Of a stretch of 64,000 nt of DNA, positions 27,689-37,003 are shown in pieces. The DNA is taken from assembly GCF_000284075.1 (NCBI RefSeq), contig NC_017042.1, positions 186,001 through 250,000 on the forward strand, given 5' to 3'. Every line of letters starts with the position of its first letter. The first letter of the stretch is position 1. The translations under genes were made by a program, and so were the position numbers. The stretch comes from Rickettsia rhipicephali str. 3-7-female6-CWPP (GTDB lineage Bacteria > Pseudomonadota > Alphaproteobacteria > Rickettsiales > Rickettsiaceae). The notes under the pieces were generated by a model, which saw only the letters and a program-made list of their open reading frames with translations, ran no database searches and was not told the origin of the DNA.

Positions 27689-28559
27689 AGAGGTAGATAG
27701 TATTTCTTCATTAAATAACATTGCTATAATTAAGAATATAATAAAGTGTAGTAGTGAGTTGAAGAATCAAGCAATAGTTCTAAAATTATCTGCTACTATT
27801 ATTATTGACGATAAATTATTTACGGCTTTTATTGAATCTGTTAGATTGCTTGAGATGTGCGGTGCTAAAATATATATAGTACATGATCATATTGATTTAC
27901 GAAGTTCGTCTTTAATATCACAAATAGATAAAAATTTTAGTCAAAAAATTAGTAAAATAAGCGACTATAGTTCTCTAAATAATCCTATTATTATGGAAAT
28001 TTTATCCAGTTACGTTAACAAGCTTATAGTAACAAAGTTAAGTAGTATAGGTTGTTATGCAGTTGGTATTTCAGGTAAGGATGCTAATTTACTGCAAGCA
28101 AAAAAATCAAAGCTATTTCACCGAAAAATTGTAAATCATGATGTTATAAATATTGGTTTTTTAAGCGAGCCTATTATGATTAATCCAGAAATTTTATTAA
28201 ATTTTGCAGATAATAATATTATACCCGTGATAGCACCGTTTGCGAGCGACGATCAGGAGAAAACGCATTTATTAAATGTTAACTTAACGGTAGCAACAAT
28301 TGCTTCTGCATTAAGTGCAGAACATTTAATATTGCCATATGAGATATTACAGGTATCCGAGACGTTTCCGTATAATATAAAAATACGAGATATTAACTTG
28401 TTGAAATCAATGTTAGATGATAGTAATAATTTCATTGAAGAAGCATTAATTAAGATAGCAGTTAATGCCCTTGAAAATAATAACGGTTACGTACATTTTG
28501 TGAATAGTGAAGCACCGAATTCAATATTGTCAACTATGTTTGATATTAATATAAATTAA
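27636..28559 (+). CDS. argB: Acetylglutamate-kinase-like protein lacking the glycine loops
   Basis: This is an amino-acid-kinase fold protein of about 290-307 residues. The middle and C-terminal parts follow Arg[17 protein letters not shown] corresponds to the GLSGKDGNL motif, [20 protein letters not shown] to the NP..L...IPVIAP segment, and [20 protein letters not shown] to NVNAD.A..IA..L.A..LIL. But the N-terminal KLGG loop is KLSATII and the HGGG loop is IVHDHID, so phosphate and substrate binding are probably lost. A GTG at 27636 overlaps engB by 53 bp; no better ATG is in frame, so the start is uncertain. No other arg gene is nearby. Confidence 0.65.
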   Translation: MQENLKLVWQNGSNLKNKEVDSISSLNNIAIIKNIIKCSSELKNQAIVLKLSATIIIDDKLFTAFIESVRLLEMCGAKIYIVHDHIDLRSSSLISQIDKNFSQKISKISDYSSLNNPIIMEILSSYVNKLIVTKLSSIGCYAVGISGKDANLLQAKKSKLFHRKIVNHDVINIGFLSEPIMINPEILLNFADNNIIPVIAPFASDDQEKTHLLNVNLTVATIASALSAEHLILPYEILQVSETFPYNIKIRDINLLKSMLDDSNNFIEEALIKIAVNALENNNGYVHFVNSEAPNSILSTMFDININ

Positions 28560-28571
28560 TAGAGGTTTTGT

Positions 28572-28859
28572 ATGGTAGGAACATTAGCATCCGATCTTTT
28601 ATTTGTAGGGTTAACTAGACCGCCTATGATATTTGGAGTAAGTATTAAGTTTGCTGCATTAAATATGATAATGACGATGATAGTATTTATTTGGAATAAC
28701 GGCATTATGATTTTATTCATTGCAGCTGCTTTGCATTTGGTAGCTTATATTATATGTTTTAAAGAACCGAGATTCATAGAGCTATATTTAAATAAAATGT
28801 CAAGAACTAACCAATGTCCTAATAAATTTTACTACGGAGCAAATTCGTATAATATTTGA
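28572..28859 (+). CDS. rvhB3: RvhB3 (VirB3), type IV secretion
   Basis: The protein is 95 residues. It has the VirB3 pattern DLLFVGLTRPPMIFGVSIKF, two hydrophobic helices, and a C-terminal EPRFIELYLNKM. VirB3 is a small inner-membrane protein of the secretion channel that works with VirB4. AGAGG is 8 nt before the ATG. It begins the rvh block that runs to 46377. Confidence 0.93.
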   Translation: MVGTLASDLLFVGLTRPPMIFGVSIKFAALNMIMTMIVFIWNNGIMILFIAAALHLVAYIICFKEPRFIELYLNKMSRTNQCPNKFYYGANSYNI

Positions 28860-28865
28860 GTTTTA

Positions 28866-29026
28866 TGTCATTCCCGTGTAGGCGGAAATCCAGATTTTTT
28901 GTTGTCATCCCGTGGCTACGACCACGGGATCTTGTATCACAGACTGTGTGTCCTAAGATACCGCGATCAAGTCGCGGTATGACATTAAATGTTACTACTG
29001 GATTCCCGCCTACGCGGGAATGACAT
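28866..29026. repeat. Nested class C and class B palindromes
   Basis: Outer arms TGTCATTCCCGTGTAGG...ATCCAG and CTGGATTCCC...GCGGGAATGACAT (class C) flank an inner class B palindrome (TGTCATCCCGTGG to GCGGTATGACA, 28903-28984). The arrangement is that of one element inserted into another. Confidence 0.85.
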
Positions 29027-29079
29027 AAAAAGAGGTATAACTGACAAAATAAATCAAAATAGTTAAATCAGGTGAGGTA

Positions 29080-31497
29080 ATGAAGTTATTTAGAACTAGA
29101 GCAGCTAAAGAATTAAGGTCTCAACAAGAAAGACCCACTTCACATTTTATTCCTTATAAATGTCATTGGGATAGTAATACTATTTTAACAAAAGATAATT
29201 CTTTATTACAAGTTATTAAAATAAATGGATTTTCTTTTGAAACTGCTGATGATGAAGATCTAGACATTAAAAAGAATATCAGAAATGCCTTACTTAAAAA
29301 TATGGCTTCGGGAAATATCATTATGTATTTCCATACTATTAGAAGACGTAAAGCAGTAATATTTGACGATACGGAATTTACTTATGATCCTACCGTAAAA
29401 GTCCCTAATGATTTTATTACTTATTTAGGTGTAGAATGGCGTAAGAAACATGCTGGGGCTAGGTCGTTTTTTAACGAATTATATGTTAGTATTTTATATA
29501 AGCCTGATACTGGCGGTATTGCCATAGTTGAGTATTTTCTAAAGAAGCTTAGACAGAAATCTAATAAAACCGCTTGGGAAAACGATATGAAAGAGATGAA
29601 AGAAAATCTTCAAGAAATGTCAACTAGAGTGGTTAATACATTCAGAAGTTACGGAGCAAGATTACTTGGAGTTCGTCAAACGCAGTCAGGTAGTTATTGT
29701 GAAATTTTAGAATTCCTTTCATCTTTAATCAATTGCGGCGATTCACCGGGTCCTATAGCATTACCGCGTGGTACTATTGACGAATATTTACCGACTCATC
29801 GCTTATTTTTTGATTCTCGTACTATTGAAGCAAGAAGTCCGCTTGGTAAGAAATATGCCGGAATGATCAGTATACTTGAATACGGTCCTAATACTTCGGC
29901 AGGAATTTTTGACGGATTTCTGCAAATGCCTTTTGAATTTGTTATGACGCAAAGCTTTGTCTTTGTTAATAGGACAGTAGCGATCGGTAGAATGCAATTA
30001 CAGCAAAATAGAATGATACAATCCGGTGATAAAGCTACTTCACAAATTGCTGAAATTAATACGGCCCTTGATATGGCCACTAGCGGTGATATCGCTTTCG
30101 GTGAGCATCATTTATCGCTTTTATGTTCCGCAAATAATATTAAAGCTTTGGAAGATATATTGTCAATGGCAGCAGTTGAGCTTTCTAATTCAGGAATTCA
30201 GCCGGTTAGAGAAAAAGTTAACATGGAACCTAGCTATTGGGGACAGTTGCCGGGAAATATGGATTATATAGTGCGTAAATCCACTATAAATACTCTTAAT
30301 ATGGCTAGTTTTGCCTCACAACATAATTATCCGCTCGGTAAAATTAGAGATAACCATTGGGGAGAATATGTCACAGTACTTGATACTACTTCAGGTACAC
30401 CGTTTTATTTTAATTTCCATGTAAGGGATGTTGGACATACTCTCATTATCGGTCCAACCGGTGCCGGTAAAACAGTTCTTATGAATTTCTTATGTGCTGA
30501 AGCACAAAAATTCAAACCTCGTATGTTCTTTTTTGATAAAGATCGAGGAGCAGAAATATTTATACGTGCTTTAAACGGAGTTTATACAGTAATTGATCCG
30601 GGTTTAAAATGCAACTTTAACCCTTTACAGCTTGAAGATACTAGTGAGAATAGAACGTTTATTTTAGAGTGGTTTCGCGTGCTTGTAACTTCTAACGGTG
30701 AAAGTTTAACTGCACAAGATAATAAAATCTTATCTCAAGCGGTAAGCGGTAATTTTAGATTAGAAAAAAAAGACAGAAGGCTTAGTAATGTTATAGCGTT
30801 TCTTGGTATTGATACACCAAATAGTTTGGCAAGTAGGATTGCAATGTGGGTCGGTAAAGGTTCACACGCTAAGATATTTGACAATGAAATAGATGATATT
30901 GATTTACAAAAAGCAAGAGTATTCGGTTTTGATATGACTGAATTACTTAAAGATCCTGTAAGCCTTGCACCGGTATTACTATATATTTTCCATCGTATTA
31001 ATATCTCTTTAGATGGGCAGAAAACTATGATAGTACTTGATGAAGCATGGGCTTTAATCGATAATCCGGTATTTGCACCTAAGATCAAAGATTGGTTAAA
31101 AGTGTTGAGAAAATTAAATACTTTTGTTATATTTGCTACGCAGAGTGTTGAAGATGCCGCAAAAAGTAGAATTAGTGATACGTTGATTCAACAAACAGCC
31201 ACGCAGATTTTTTTACCTAATTTGAAAGCTACGGATATTTATCGTAGTGCATTTATGTTAAGTCAGCGAGAATATATTTTAATTAAAACTACCGACCCTA
31301 CTACACGTTATTTTTTAATAAAACAAGGAATAGATGCCGTAGTTGCAAAAGTTAGTTTAGATGGTATGGATAACATAATCAGTGTTTTATCCGGTAGAGT
31401 TGAGACTGTAGTATTGCTCGATCAAATTAGAGAGAAACACGGCAATGATCCGGATAAATGGTTACCTATATTTTATGAAGCAGTTAAAACATTATAG
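29080..31497 (+). CDS. rvhB4a: RvhB4a (VirB4) secretion ATPase
   Basis: The 805-residue ATPase is of the VirB4/CagE type. The N-terminal half carries the conserved HFIPYKCHWDSNTI region. The Walker A IGPTGAGKTVLMNF is near residue 460, and Walker B MIVLDEAWALI near 655, followed by the RNA/DNA-translocase-like motif FVIFATQSVEDAA. The length and full motif set indicate an active enzyme; VirB4 powers substrate export and pilus assembly. AGGTGAGG precedes the start. The numbered a-copy follows its position beside rvhB3. Confidence 0.96.
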   Translation: MKLFRTRAAKELRSQQERPTSHFIPYKCHWDSNTILTKDNSLLQVIKINGFSFETADDEDLDIKKNIRNALLKNMASGNIIMYFHTIRRRKAVIFDDTEFTYDPTVKVPNDFITYLGVEWRKKHAGARSFFNELYVSILYKPDTGGIAIVEYFLKKLRQKSNKTAWENDMKEMKENLQEMSTRVVNTFRSYGARLLGVRQTQSGSYCEILEFLSSLINCGDSPGPIALPRGTIDEYLPTHRLFFDSRTIEARSPLGKKYAGMISILEYGPNTSAGIFDGFLQMPFEFVMTQSFVFVNRTVAIGRMQLQQNRMIQSGDKATSQIAEINTALDMATSGDIAFGEHHLSLLCSANNIKALEDILSMAAVELSNSGIQPVREKVNMEPSYWGQLPGNMDYIVRKSTINTLNMASFASQHNYPLGKIRDNHWGEYVTVLDTTSGTPFYFNFHVRDVGHTLIIGPTGAGKTVLMNFLCAEAQKFKPRMFFFDKDRGAEIFIRALNGVYTVIDPGLKCNFNPLQLEDTSENRTFILEWFRVLVTSNGESLTAQDNKILSQAVSGNFRLEKKDRRLSNVIAFLGIDTPNSLASRIAMWVGKGSHAKIFDNEIDDIDLQKARVFGFDMTELLKDPVSLAPVLLYIFHRINISLDGQKTMIVLDEAWALIDNPVFAPKIKDWLKVLRKLNTFVIFATQSVEDAAKSRISDTLIQQTATQIFLPNLKATDIYRSAFMLSQREYILIKTTDPTTRYFLIKQGIDAVVAKVSLDGMDNIISVLSGRVETVVLLDQIREKHGNDPDKWLPIFYEAVKTL

Positions 31498-31506
31498 ATT
31501 CCTGTC

Positions 31507-31586
31507 TGTCATCCCACGGCTTGACCGTGGGATCTTGTCTCATAGACTGTATTCTGAGATCCCGTGGACAAGTCACGGGATGACAT
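31507..31586. repeat. Class B palindrome between rvhB4a and rvhB6a
   Basis: TGTCATCCCACGGC...GTGGGATCT and AGATCCCGTGG...CACGGGATGACA form an 80-bp palindrome ending in five Ts, so it might weaken transcription between the genes. Confidence 0.8.
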
Positions 31587-31614
31587 TTTTACAATGCGAG
31601 GCAAGTAACTAGTT

Positions 31615-34600
31615 ATGAAATTATTTCCTCGTAGTATACTTATAATATTAGTATTAAGCTTTGCCCTAAATTTAGGGCTAGTTACTAAAACGCATGCTAA
31701 AGATACTCTTGATAGCATTGTAGATATTTTGAGTGGCTTAACTTGCGAAACCCAAGGCGTAGGCGATTTGCTGCGTACTGAATTTTCTCATACATGTATT
31801 GTTGCTCCGTTCTTTACTTTTGCGGTAATGAATCTTGTCTCTCCCATTTTATACATGAATACGTTTTTAAAGCTTAAAATAAACGACAGTGATTTATTTA
31901 ACGATAGTAATTTTGGGAATTTCCCCGGAGGTCAATGTACTCGTGAAAACAGAATTGATCCTAAAAATCCAGAATTACGCTTTGCTTTATGTAATAATGC
32001 TAAATTAATTGTATCTCGGGCAAAATCTGTTGCAGAATCGGCACTTGCTATTGCTAAAGCCGTCTTAACAGGGAGCGACCCTTGGGATGATATAAGGAAA
32101 GCGTGGGTAAATAAAAAAAAGGAATATCATGTTCCATATAGTGGTAAGCCCGGTGATGACGGTTTTGCATTTGATGTAGGCTTTCCTGTAATATATTGGA
32201 AAGTTATTCAAGATAAAGATAGAATATGCGTATCGACAAAAGGATTTACAGGAGACGTTCCCGTCGGCTGTAAATATATGAAAGAGCCGTTTCCAAAATC
32301 CATGTATAATAGCTTTATGGATGTAGCAGATAAGGATTTTATTGAGGATCCAAATGAAACTCCTACCGATCCTTTAGCTTTAGTTTCCTGTAGTGCAGCG
32401 GGTGATGGATGTTATCAAAAAGCTTATAATGCTTCAAAAACTGCAGTAGTCATGACTTCTCCTCTTATAGAATGTATGAGGCAAATGATTGCTAGATTAA
32501 TAATTAGTAAAGATGTTTGTAGTTTTGATAATGTAAGCCAAGTGGTTAATTTAGCTTCAAGGCAAGATAGTACATTCTTTCAGTTTCAAGTAGGAATGTA
32601 TAAAATAGTTACGGCTTTTCTAACTTTATATGTTATGTTTTTTGGCTTTAAACTATTACTTGCAGGTGAAGTACCGCCAAAAAGTGAGTATATAAATTTT
32701 ATATTGAAAATGATATTCGTAACTTATTTTTCAATAGGAATTAATATAACCCCTGGTAATGGTTCTCCGTATGACCGGTTAGACGGCATGATTCAGTGGG
32801 CGTTTCCTTTCTTACTTGACGGTATAAACGGTTTAGCAAGTTGGGTTATGAATGCTGCTCCGTCCGGTTTATGTAAATTTAACAATCTTTCTTATGACGG
32901 TACCGTTTCTTATATTGCATTATGGGATGCATTAGATTGTAGGGTAGCTCATTATTTAGGGCTTGATATATTATCTACGTTACTTGTCGAAAATGCTTAT
33001 CGCAGTCATGATTTTTTAAATTTTGATTTCTTTAGTTTTAGTGCTCCACCATATATTTATTTGCTAATTCCGGCGATAATCTCCGGTAATATGATGTTGG
33101 TGTCACTCGCTCTTTCTTATCCGTTACTTGTGATTTCGGTTGCTGCCTTTATGGTTAATGCAACGATTATGTGTATGATATCTATAGTAATACTCGGTAT
33201 TTTGGCTCCTCTTTTTGTACCTATGTTTTTATTCGCATATACAAGAAATTATTTTGATAGCTGGGTTAAACTAATGATCTCGTTCTTGCTACAACCTATG
33301 GTGGTAGTTACTTTTATGATCACGATGTTTTCGGTATATGATTATGGTTTCTACGGTAAATGTCAATATAAGAGCAAGTTAATTCACAATAGTATAGAAG
33401 ACAAAATTCAAGGTGGCATTACTTCTAATAGGGATGTTTTAATATTTTACATTAATAATGATTGGGATGATACGTCACAATATCCTGATAAAGATGCCGT
33501 AGAAAGCTGTCAAAATAGTTTAGGTTATATGTTAAATAACCCTATTACCACGGCATTTAACTTTGCAAAAGATAGTGTAAGTGAAATTGTCGATAGTAAA
33601 CCGGGTAATACCACTACCGATAAATTTCTTGCTAAATTCCAGTTTTTATCGGGAGTAGTTTTGGGTCCCGGAATGTTTTTTATGTCTCCAAAAGTGCTTT
33701 TTGAGAAAATTAAAAATATATTGCTTGCGTTAGTTACGGCATGTTTTACATTGTATTTGATGTATAATTTTAGTAGTCAGCTAGCTGAATTTGCTGCAGA
33801 TATGACGGAAGGAGTAGCTCTTAATAATGTTGCTATAAAGCCGCAAGCAATATTTAAGGCAGCTATGGCAGTACTTGCTACTGCGGGTGCTGCAACTAAG
33901 GGGGGCGATCAGATAGCAAGTAGAGGAGGAGTTGGTGATTTAAACGCTGGTCAAGGTGGAGGAGCAAGTGATTTAGAGGTAGGGAAAGGCGGACTACCAA
34001 ATGATAATATTGCTGCAAGCGGAGGTACGTCGGCACCTGCGGTAACAACGCCGATAGCTTCGTCTTCTGTAGCAACTTCTAGCCCAAAAACTGTAAGTAG
34101 TGAAGCAAGATCAGATGTTGTTACTTCTCCTGCTCCTACAGAAGCTGTTTCACCACCGCCTGCTAGTATTAGAACTTCTATTTCTACACCTGCACCACAA
34201 AGTAATATTGAAGCTGAAAGTGTTGGAAAAATCATAAGAGTTAATAATCAAGAAAGTAAAAAAGAGATTGATAATACTCCGCCTTCACAGGAAAAAGTTG
34301 ATAATGCAGCTCCACAAGAAAAAGTTGACAGCACAAGTAAAGGTACAGGAGTAATTGATTATAGTTTTAACTTACAGAAACATGATAATCCGACAGGAGT
34401 AAAGCAAATACGGGAAAATGCAGAGATTCGTGATAAACGTGCAGAAGTAGAGAAAGCGTGGAACGAATTAGTAGCAAGCGGGGGAGGAAGAATAAGAGAC
34501 CAGCAAGGCGAAGAAACATCGGAGCGACGTGCGAATGCAGAAAAGAAATGGAATGAATTAGTCGATAGCGGTGTAGTAACTGAGATAAGAGAAAGGGATA

Positions 34601-35025
34601 ATAGTGTCACTCATAAATTTGATAAATTAGCTGATGAACTTAATAAGTCAGAAAAAGCAAAGGTAGAAGAAAATAAAAATATAGAAAACGACAGAAAAGA
34701 AGATAATACTACTACGTCACCGCAAGAAAAAGTTGACAGTACAAGTAAGGGGTCAGGAATAATTGATTATAGTTTTAACTTAAAGGAACATGATAATCCG
34801 ACAGGCGTAAAACAGATACGGGAAAATGCAGAGATTCGAGATAAACGTGTAAAAGTAGAAAAAGCATGGAATGAACTAGTAGCAAGCGGAGGAGGAAGAG
34901 TAAGAGAACAAGAAGGAGGAGAAATATCAGAACGACGTGCAAATGCTGAAAAGGCATGGGATGAGTTAGTAAAAAGCGGCGTAGTAACAGAAAAAAAAGA
35001 TAATAGTTTTAATGAAAACTCTTAA
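31615..35025 (+). CDS. rvhB6a: RvhB6a (VirB6 family), first paralogue
   Basis: The protein is 1136 residues with a signal peptide (MKLFPRSILIILVLSFALN, to THA). A cysteine-bearing periplasmic N-terminal region precedes a central VirB6/TrbL membrane domain of several helices (about 330-720), including QPMVVVTFMITMF. The cytoplasmic or exported C-terminal tail (about 750-1136) is Ser/Thr/Pro rich, then highly charged, with a 136-residue direct repeat. VirB6 forms part of the inner-membrane pore. The extended C-terminus is typical of rickettsial VirB6 proteins and unlike the compact Agrobacterium protein. The 3' end overlaps rvhB6b by 14 nt. Confidence 0.93.
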   Translation: MKLFPRSILIILVLSFALNLGLVTKTHAKDTLDSIVDILSGLTCETQGVGDLLRTEFSHTCIVAPFFTFAVMNLVSPILYMNTFLKLKINDSDLFNDSNFGNFPGGQCTRENRIDPKNPELRFALCNNAKLIVSRAKSVAESALAIAKAVLTGSDPWDDIRKAWVNKKKEYHVPYSGKPGDDGFAFDVGFPVIYWKVIQDKDRICVSTKGFTGDVPVGCKYMKEPFPKSMYNSFMDVADKDFIEDPNETPTDPLALVSCSAAGDGCYQKAYNASKTAVVMTSPLIECMRQMIARLIISKDVCSFDNVSQVVNLASRQDSTFFQFQVGMYKIVTAFLTLYVMFFGFKLLLAGEVPPKSEYINFILKMIFVTYFSIGINITPGNGSPYDRLDGMIQWAFPFLLDGINGLASWVMNAAPSGLCKFNNLSYDGTVSYIALWDALDCRVAHYLGLDILSTLLVENAYRSHDFLNFDFFSFSAPPYIYLLIPAIISGNMMLVSLALSYPLLVISVAAFMVNATIMCMISIVILGILAPLFVPMFLFAYTRNYFDSWVKLMISFLLQPMVVVTFMITMFSVYDYGFYGKCQYKSKLIHNSIEDKIQGGITSNRDVLIFYINNDWDDTSQYPDKDAVESCQNSLGYMLNNPITTAFNFAKDSVSEIVDSKPGNTTTDKFLAKFQFLSGVVLGPGMFFMSPKVLFEKIKNILLALVTACFTLYLMYNFSSQLAEFAADMTEGVALNNVAIKPQAIFKAAMAVLATAGAATKGGDQIASRGGVGDLNAGQGGGASDLEVGKGGLPNDNIAASGGTSAPAVTTPIASSSVATSSPKTVSSEARSDVVTSPAPTEAVSPPPASIRTSISTPAPQSNIEAESVGKIIRVNNQESKKEIDNTPPSQEKVDNAAPQEKVDSTSKGTGVIDYSFNLQKHDNPTGVKQIRENAEIRDKRAEVEKAWNELVASGGGRIRDQQGEETSERRANAEKKWNELVDSGVVTEIRERDNSVTHKFDKLADELNKSEKAKVEENKNIENDRKEDNTTTSPQEKVDSTSKGSGIIDYSFNLKEHDNPTGVKQIRENAEIRDKRVKVEKAWNELVASGGGRVREQEGGEISERRANAEKAWDELVKSGVVTEKKDNSFNENS
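34315..34998 (+). repeat. 408-bp direct repeat in the rvhB6a tail
   Basis: CAAGAAAAAGTTGACAG occurs at 34315 and 34723. The two units encode the same series: VDSTSKG, IDYSFNL, HDNPTGVKQIRENAEIRDKR, KAWNELVASGGGR, SERRANAEK. The spacing of 408 bp (136 codons) keeps the frame. The second unit is cut short by the gene end. The coding copies differ at scattered sites, so the duplication is not brand new. Confidence 0.9.
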
Positions 35026-36997
35026 AACCTTAAAGATATTTATTATAGTTTTTATAGCGTCTGTAAGCTTAGCTAGCTTTGCTGGCTTTGGAGAATCATG
35101 TTCTAGTTTACCGACTACTTCAGATGGGTATTTAGAAACGGACACGGCATATGGCTATATAATTCGTAATATTGATATGAAAGATCCGAGAGGTAATTGT
35201 AACTCAGTTGCGTCTAGTATAACGTTTTGTTTTAAAAATGTAGAAGGTAGTAGTAGCCCTTGCACCATGTATACTTTAAATGAAGGTGACTCTAAAAAGA
35301 TTAGTGATTTAAGTATCGATAATAATCCTGATCTTGGAGCAAATCCTGTATTAAAGAATATCGTTTTAACGGTTAAAAAATGGGATAATGATCTATGTTT
35401 AGTTATGCCTACGTCAAGGGGACCGATGCCGGTAGCATGTAAATCTTTGAGTGCTACACCGACTCCACCTCCTCCTGAGGATGAGAATTGTAATATAGGA
35501 AAAAGTTGCTATACGGGAGCAAATTATAGTCAATCGTTAATTAATTTTTCCGGTCTTGCAGTTCAGTGTTTGAGCGAAACGCTTAATAAAATATTTTTTG
35601 CTGGAAAGAGTTGTAGTGTTCAAGATCACAATTCTAGAATAACTAATCTTGCTGCTTTTTCTACGTTTCAAGGTTATTTAAAGAGAATTATAGGTGCGGC
35701 ATTAATTCTTTATACTATGTTTTTTGCCTTTAATATGGCTCTAAATACAGAATATGCAAGTACTGAAAAAATAGCTCTTTTTGTAATAAAATTCTTATTT
35801 GTTACTTATTTTTCTATCGGTCTTGGACCTTTAGATTTTAGCGGCGGTCAGCCGACAAAAGAAAACGGTATGTTAAAATATGGATTACCTCTTTTGACAG
35901 GAGCAGCACCGGACTTTGCGCAGATGATCTTTAATGCAGCAGGTTCTAGAGGATTATGTCAATTTGATAATTCAAAATATAAGGACGGTTATAAATTTTA
36001 CGGTTTATGGGACGCGATTGATTGCCGTATAGGTTATTATCTTGGTTTGGATTTACTTTATAATATAGATAAAAATGGAGTGTTAGGGAATGTGGTCGGC
36101 AATGGTCCCCGTGGTAATAATACACCTATACCTAATTTTGAGCCTGACGGCAAAAATGACAGACCGAAGGATTTAAGTAAAGCAGGAGCACTTAGATTTT
36201 TTACCGTTATGTTTGGATTCTTTATGGCCGGAAACGTTATTATACTTGCAGCAGGTTTAGTATTTTCTGTAATATTTTTATCTATACTTTTATATTTTAT
36301 TACGCATTATTTAGTCTGCATGATTACTATTTACGTTATGACATATATTTCTCCTATATTCATTCCTATGGCTCTATTTACTCGTACAAAAGCTTATTTT
36401 GACGGGTGGCTAAAAGTATGTATTTCATGTGCATTGCAGCCGGCAGTAATAGCAGGTTTTATAGCTTTATTAATAACTATGTATGATTCCGCAATATTTA
36501 AAAATTGTGAATTCCTTAGATATGATTATGAAAAAGGGGATATTAGATTTAGTACTTTTGAGTTAAGGCTTCCTGTCGGCGGGGCAGATAAATGTCAGGA
36601 AAGTTTTGGATATAAAATGTTAGAATATTATGCAGGTGAAGGTTGGGAAGAGCATTTATTGATACTTTTTCCAATAAAATCAATTGTTAGAGATGTTGTA
36701 TCTATTTTAGCGGAACTTTTATGCGTATTAGTATTTTCGGTTATTTTTTATTACTTCTCTAAATCTATAGGGCGATTTGCTTCTGATTTAACTAATGGTC
36801 CTAATATGGATGCAGTAACGGCAAGTCCAACTAAAATCGTTGATTTAGTAAAGAAAGGAGCAGCTTTCCTTAAGGATGTTGCTATGGTTTCGCAAGGTAA
36901 GCCGCCGGTAAGAGATAAGCCGGATGTTAGAGGTAAGCGTAAAGCGGGAGAGCAGCAAGGCGGGGATTTAGCAAGCGGTTCGGGTGGAGGTAAATGA
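35012..36997 (+). CDS. rvhB6b: RvhB6b (VirB6 family), second paralogue
   Basis: The protein is 661 residues, the shortest of the five. Its signal peptide is MKTLKTLKIFIIVFIASVSL with ASFAG. The N-terminal domain has paired cysteines, then the VirB6 core with LPLLTGAAPDFAQMIFNAAG, DAIDCRIGYYLGLDLLY and the pore helices near residues 390-500. The C-terminal tail is short and basic/glycine rich. Start ATG 35012 lies within the end of rvhB6a, which implies coupled translation. DAIDCR..YLGLD is shared with rvhB6a (DALDCRVAHYLGLDIL), marking these two as closest relatives. Confidence 0.92.
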   Translation: MKTLKTLKIFIIVFIASVSLASFAGFGESCSSLPTTSDGYLETDTAYGYIIRNIDMKDPRGNCNSVASSITFCFKNVEGSSSPCTMYTLNEGDSKKISDLSIDNNPDLGANPVLKNIVLTVKKWDNDLCLVMPTSRGPMPVACKSLSATPTPPPPEDENCNIGKSCYTGANYSQSLINFSGLAVQCLSETLNKIFFAGKSCSVQDHNSRITNLAAFSTFQGYLKRIIGAALILYTMFFAFNMALNTEYASTEKIALFVIKFLFVTYFSIGLGPLDFSGGQPTKENGMLKYGLPLLTGAAPDFAQMIFNAAGSRGLCQFDNSKYKDGYKFYGLWDAIDCRIGYYLGLDLLYNIDKNGVLGNVVGNGPRGNNTPIPNFEPDGKNDRPKDLSKAGALRFFTVMFGFFMAGNVIILAAGLVFSVIFLSILLYFITHYLVCMITIYVMTYISPIFIPMALFTRTKAYFDGWLKVCISCALQPAVIAGFIALLITMYDSAIFKNCEFLRYDYEKGDIRFSTFELRLPVGGADKCQESFGYKMLEYYAGEGWEEHLLILFPIKSIVRDVVSILAELLCVLVFSVIFYYFSKSIGRFASDLTNGPNMDAVTASPTKIVDLVKKGAAFLKDVAMVSQGKPPVRDKPDVRGKRKAGEQQGGDLASGSGGGK

Positions 36998-37003
36998 TAG
37001 AAT

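Noticed and set aside
33951-34235. Minus-strand open frame within rvhB6a
   Set aside because: It is the shadow of the Ser/Pro/Ala-rich tail; no start signal and no family resemblance.
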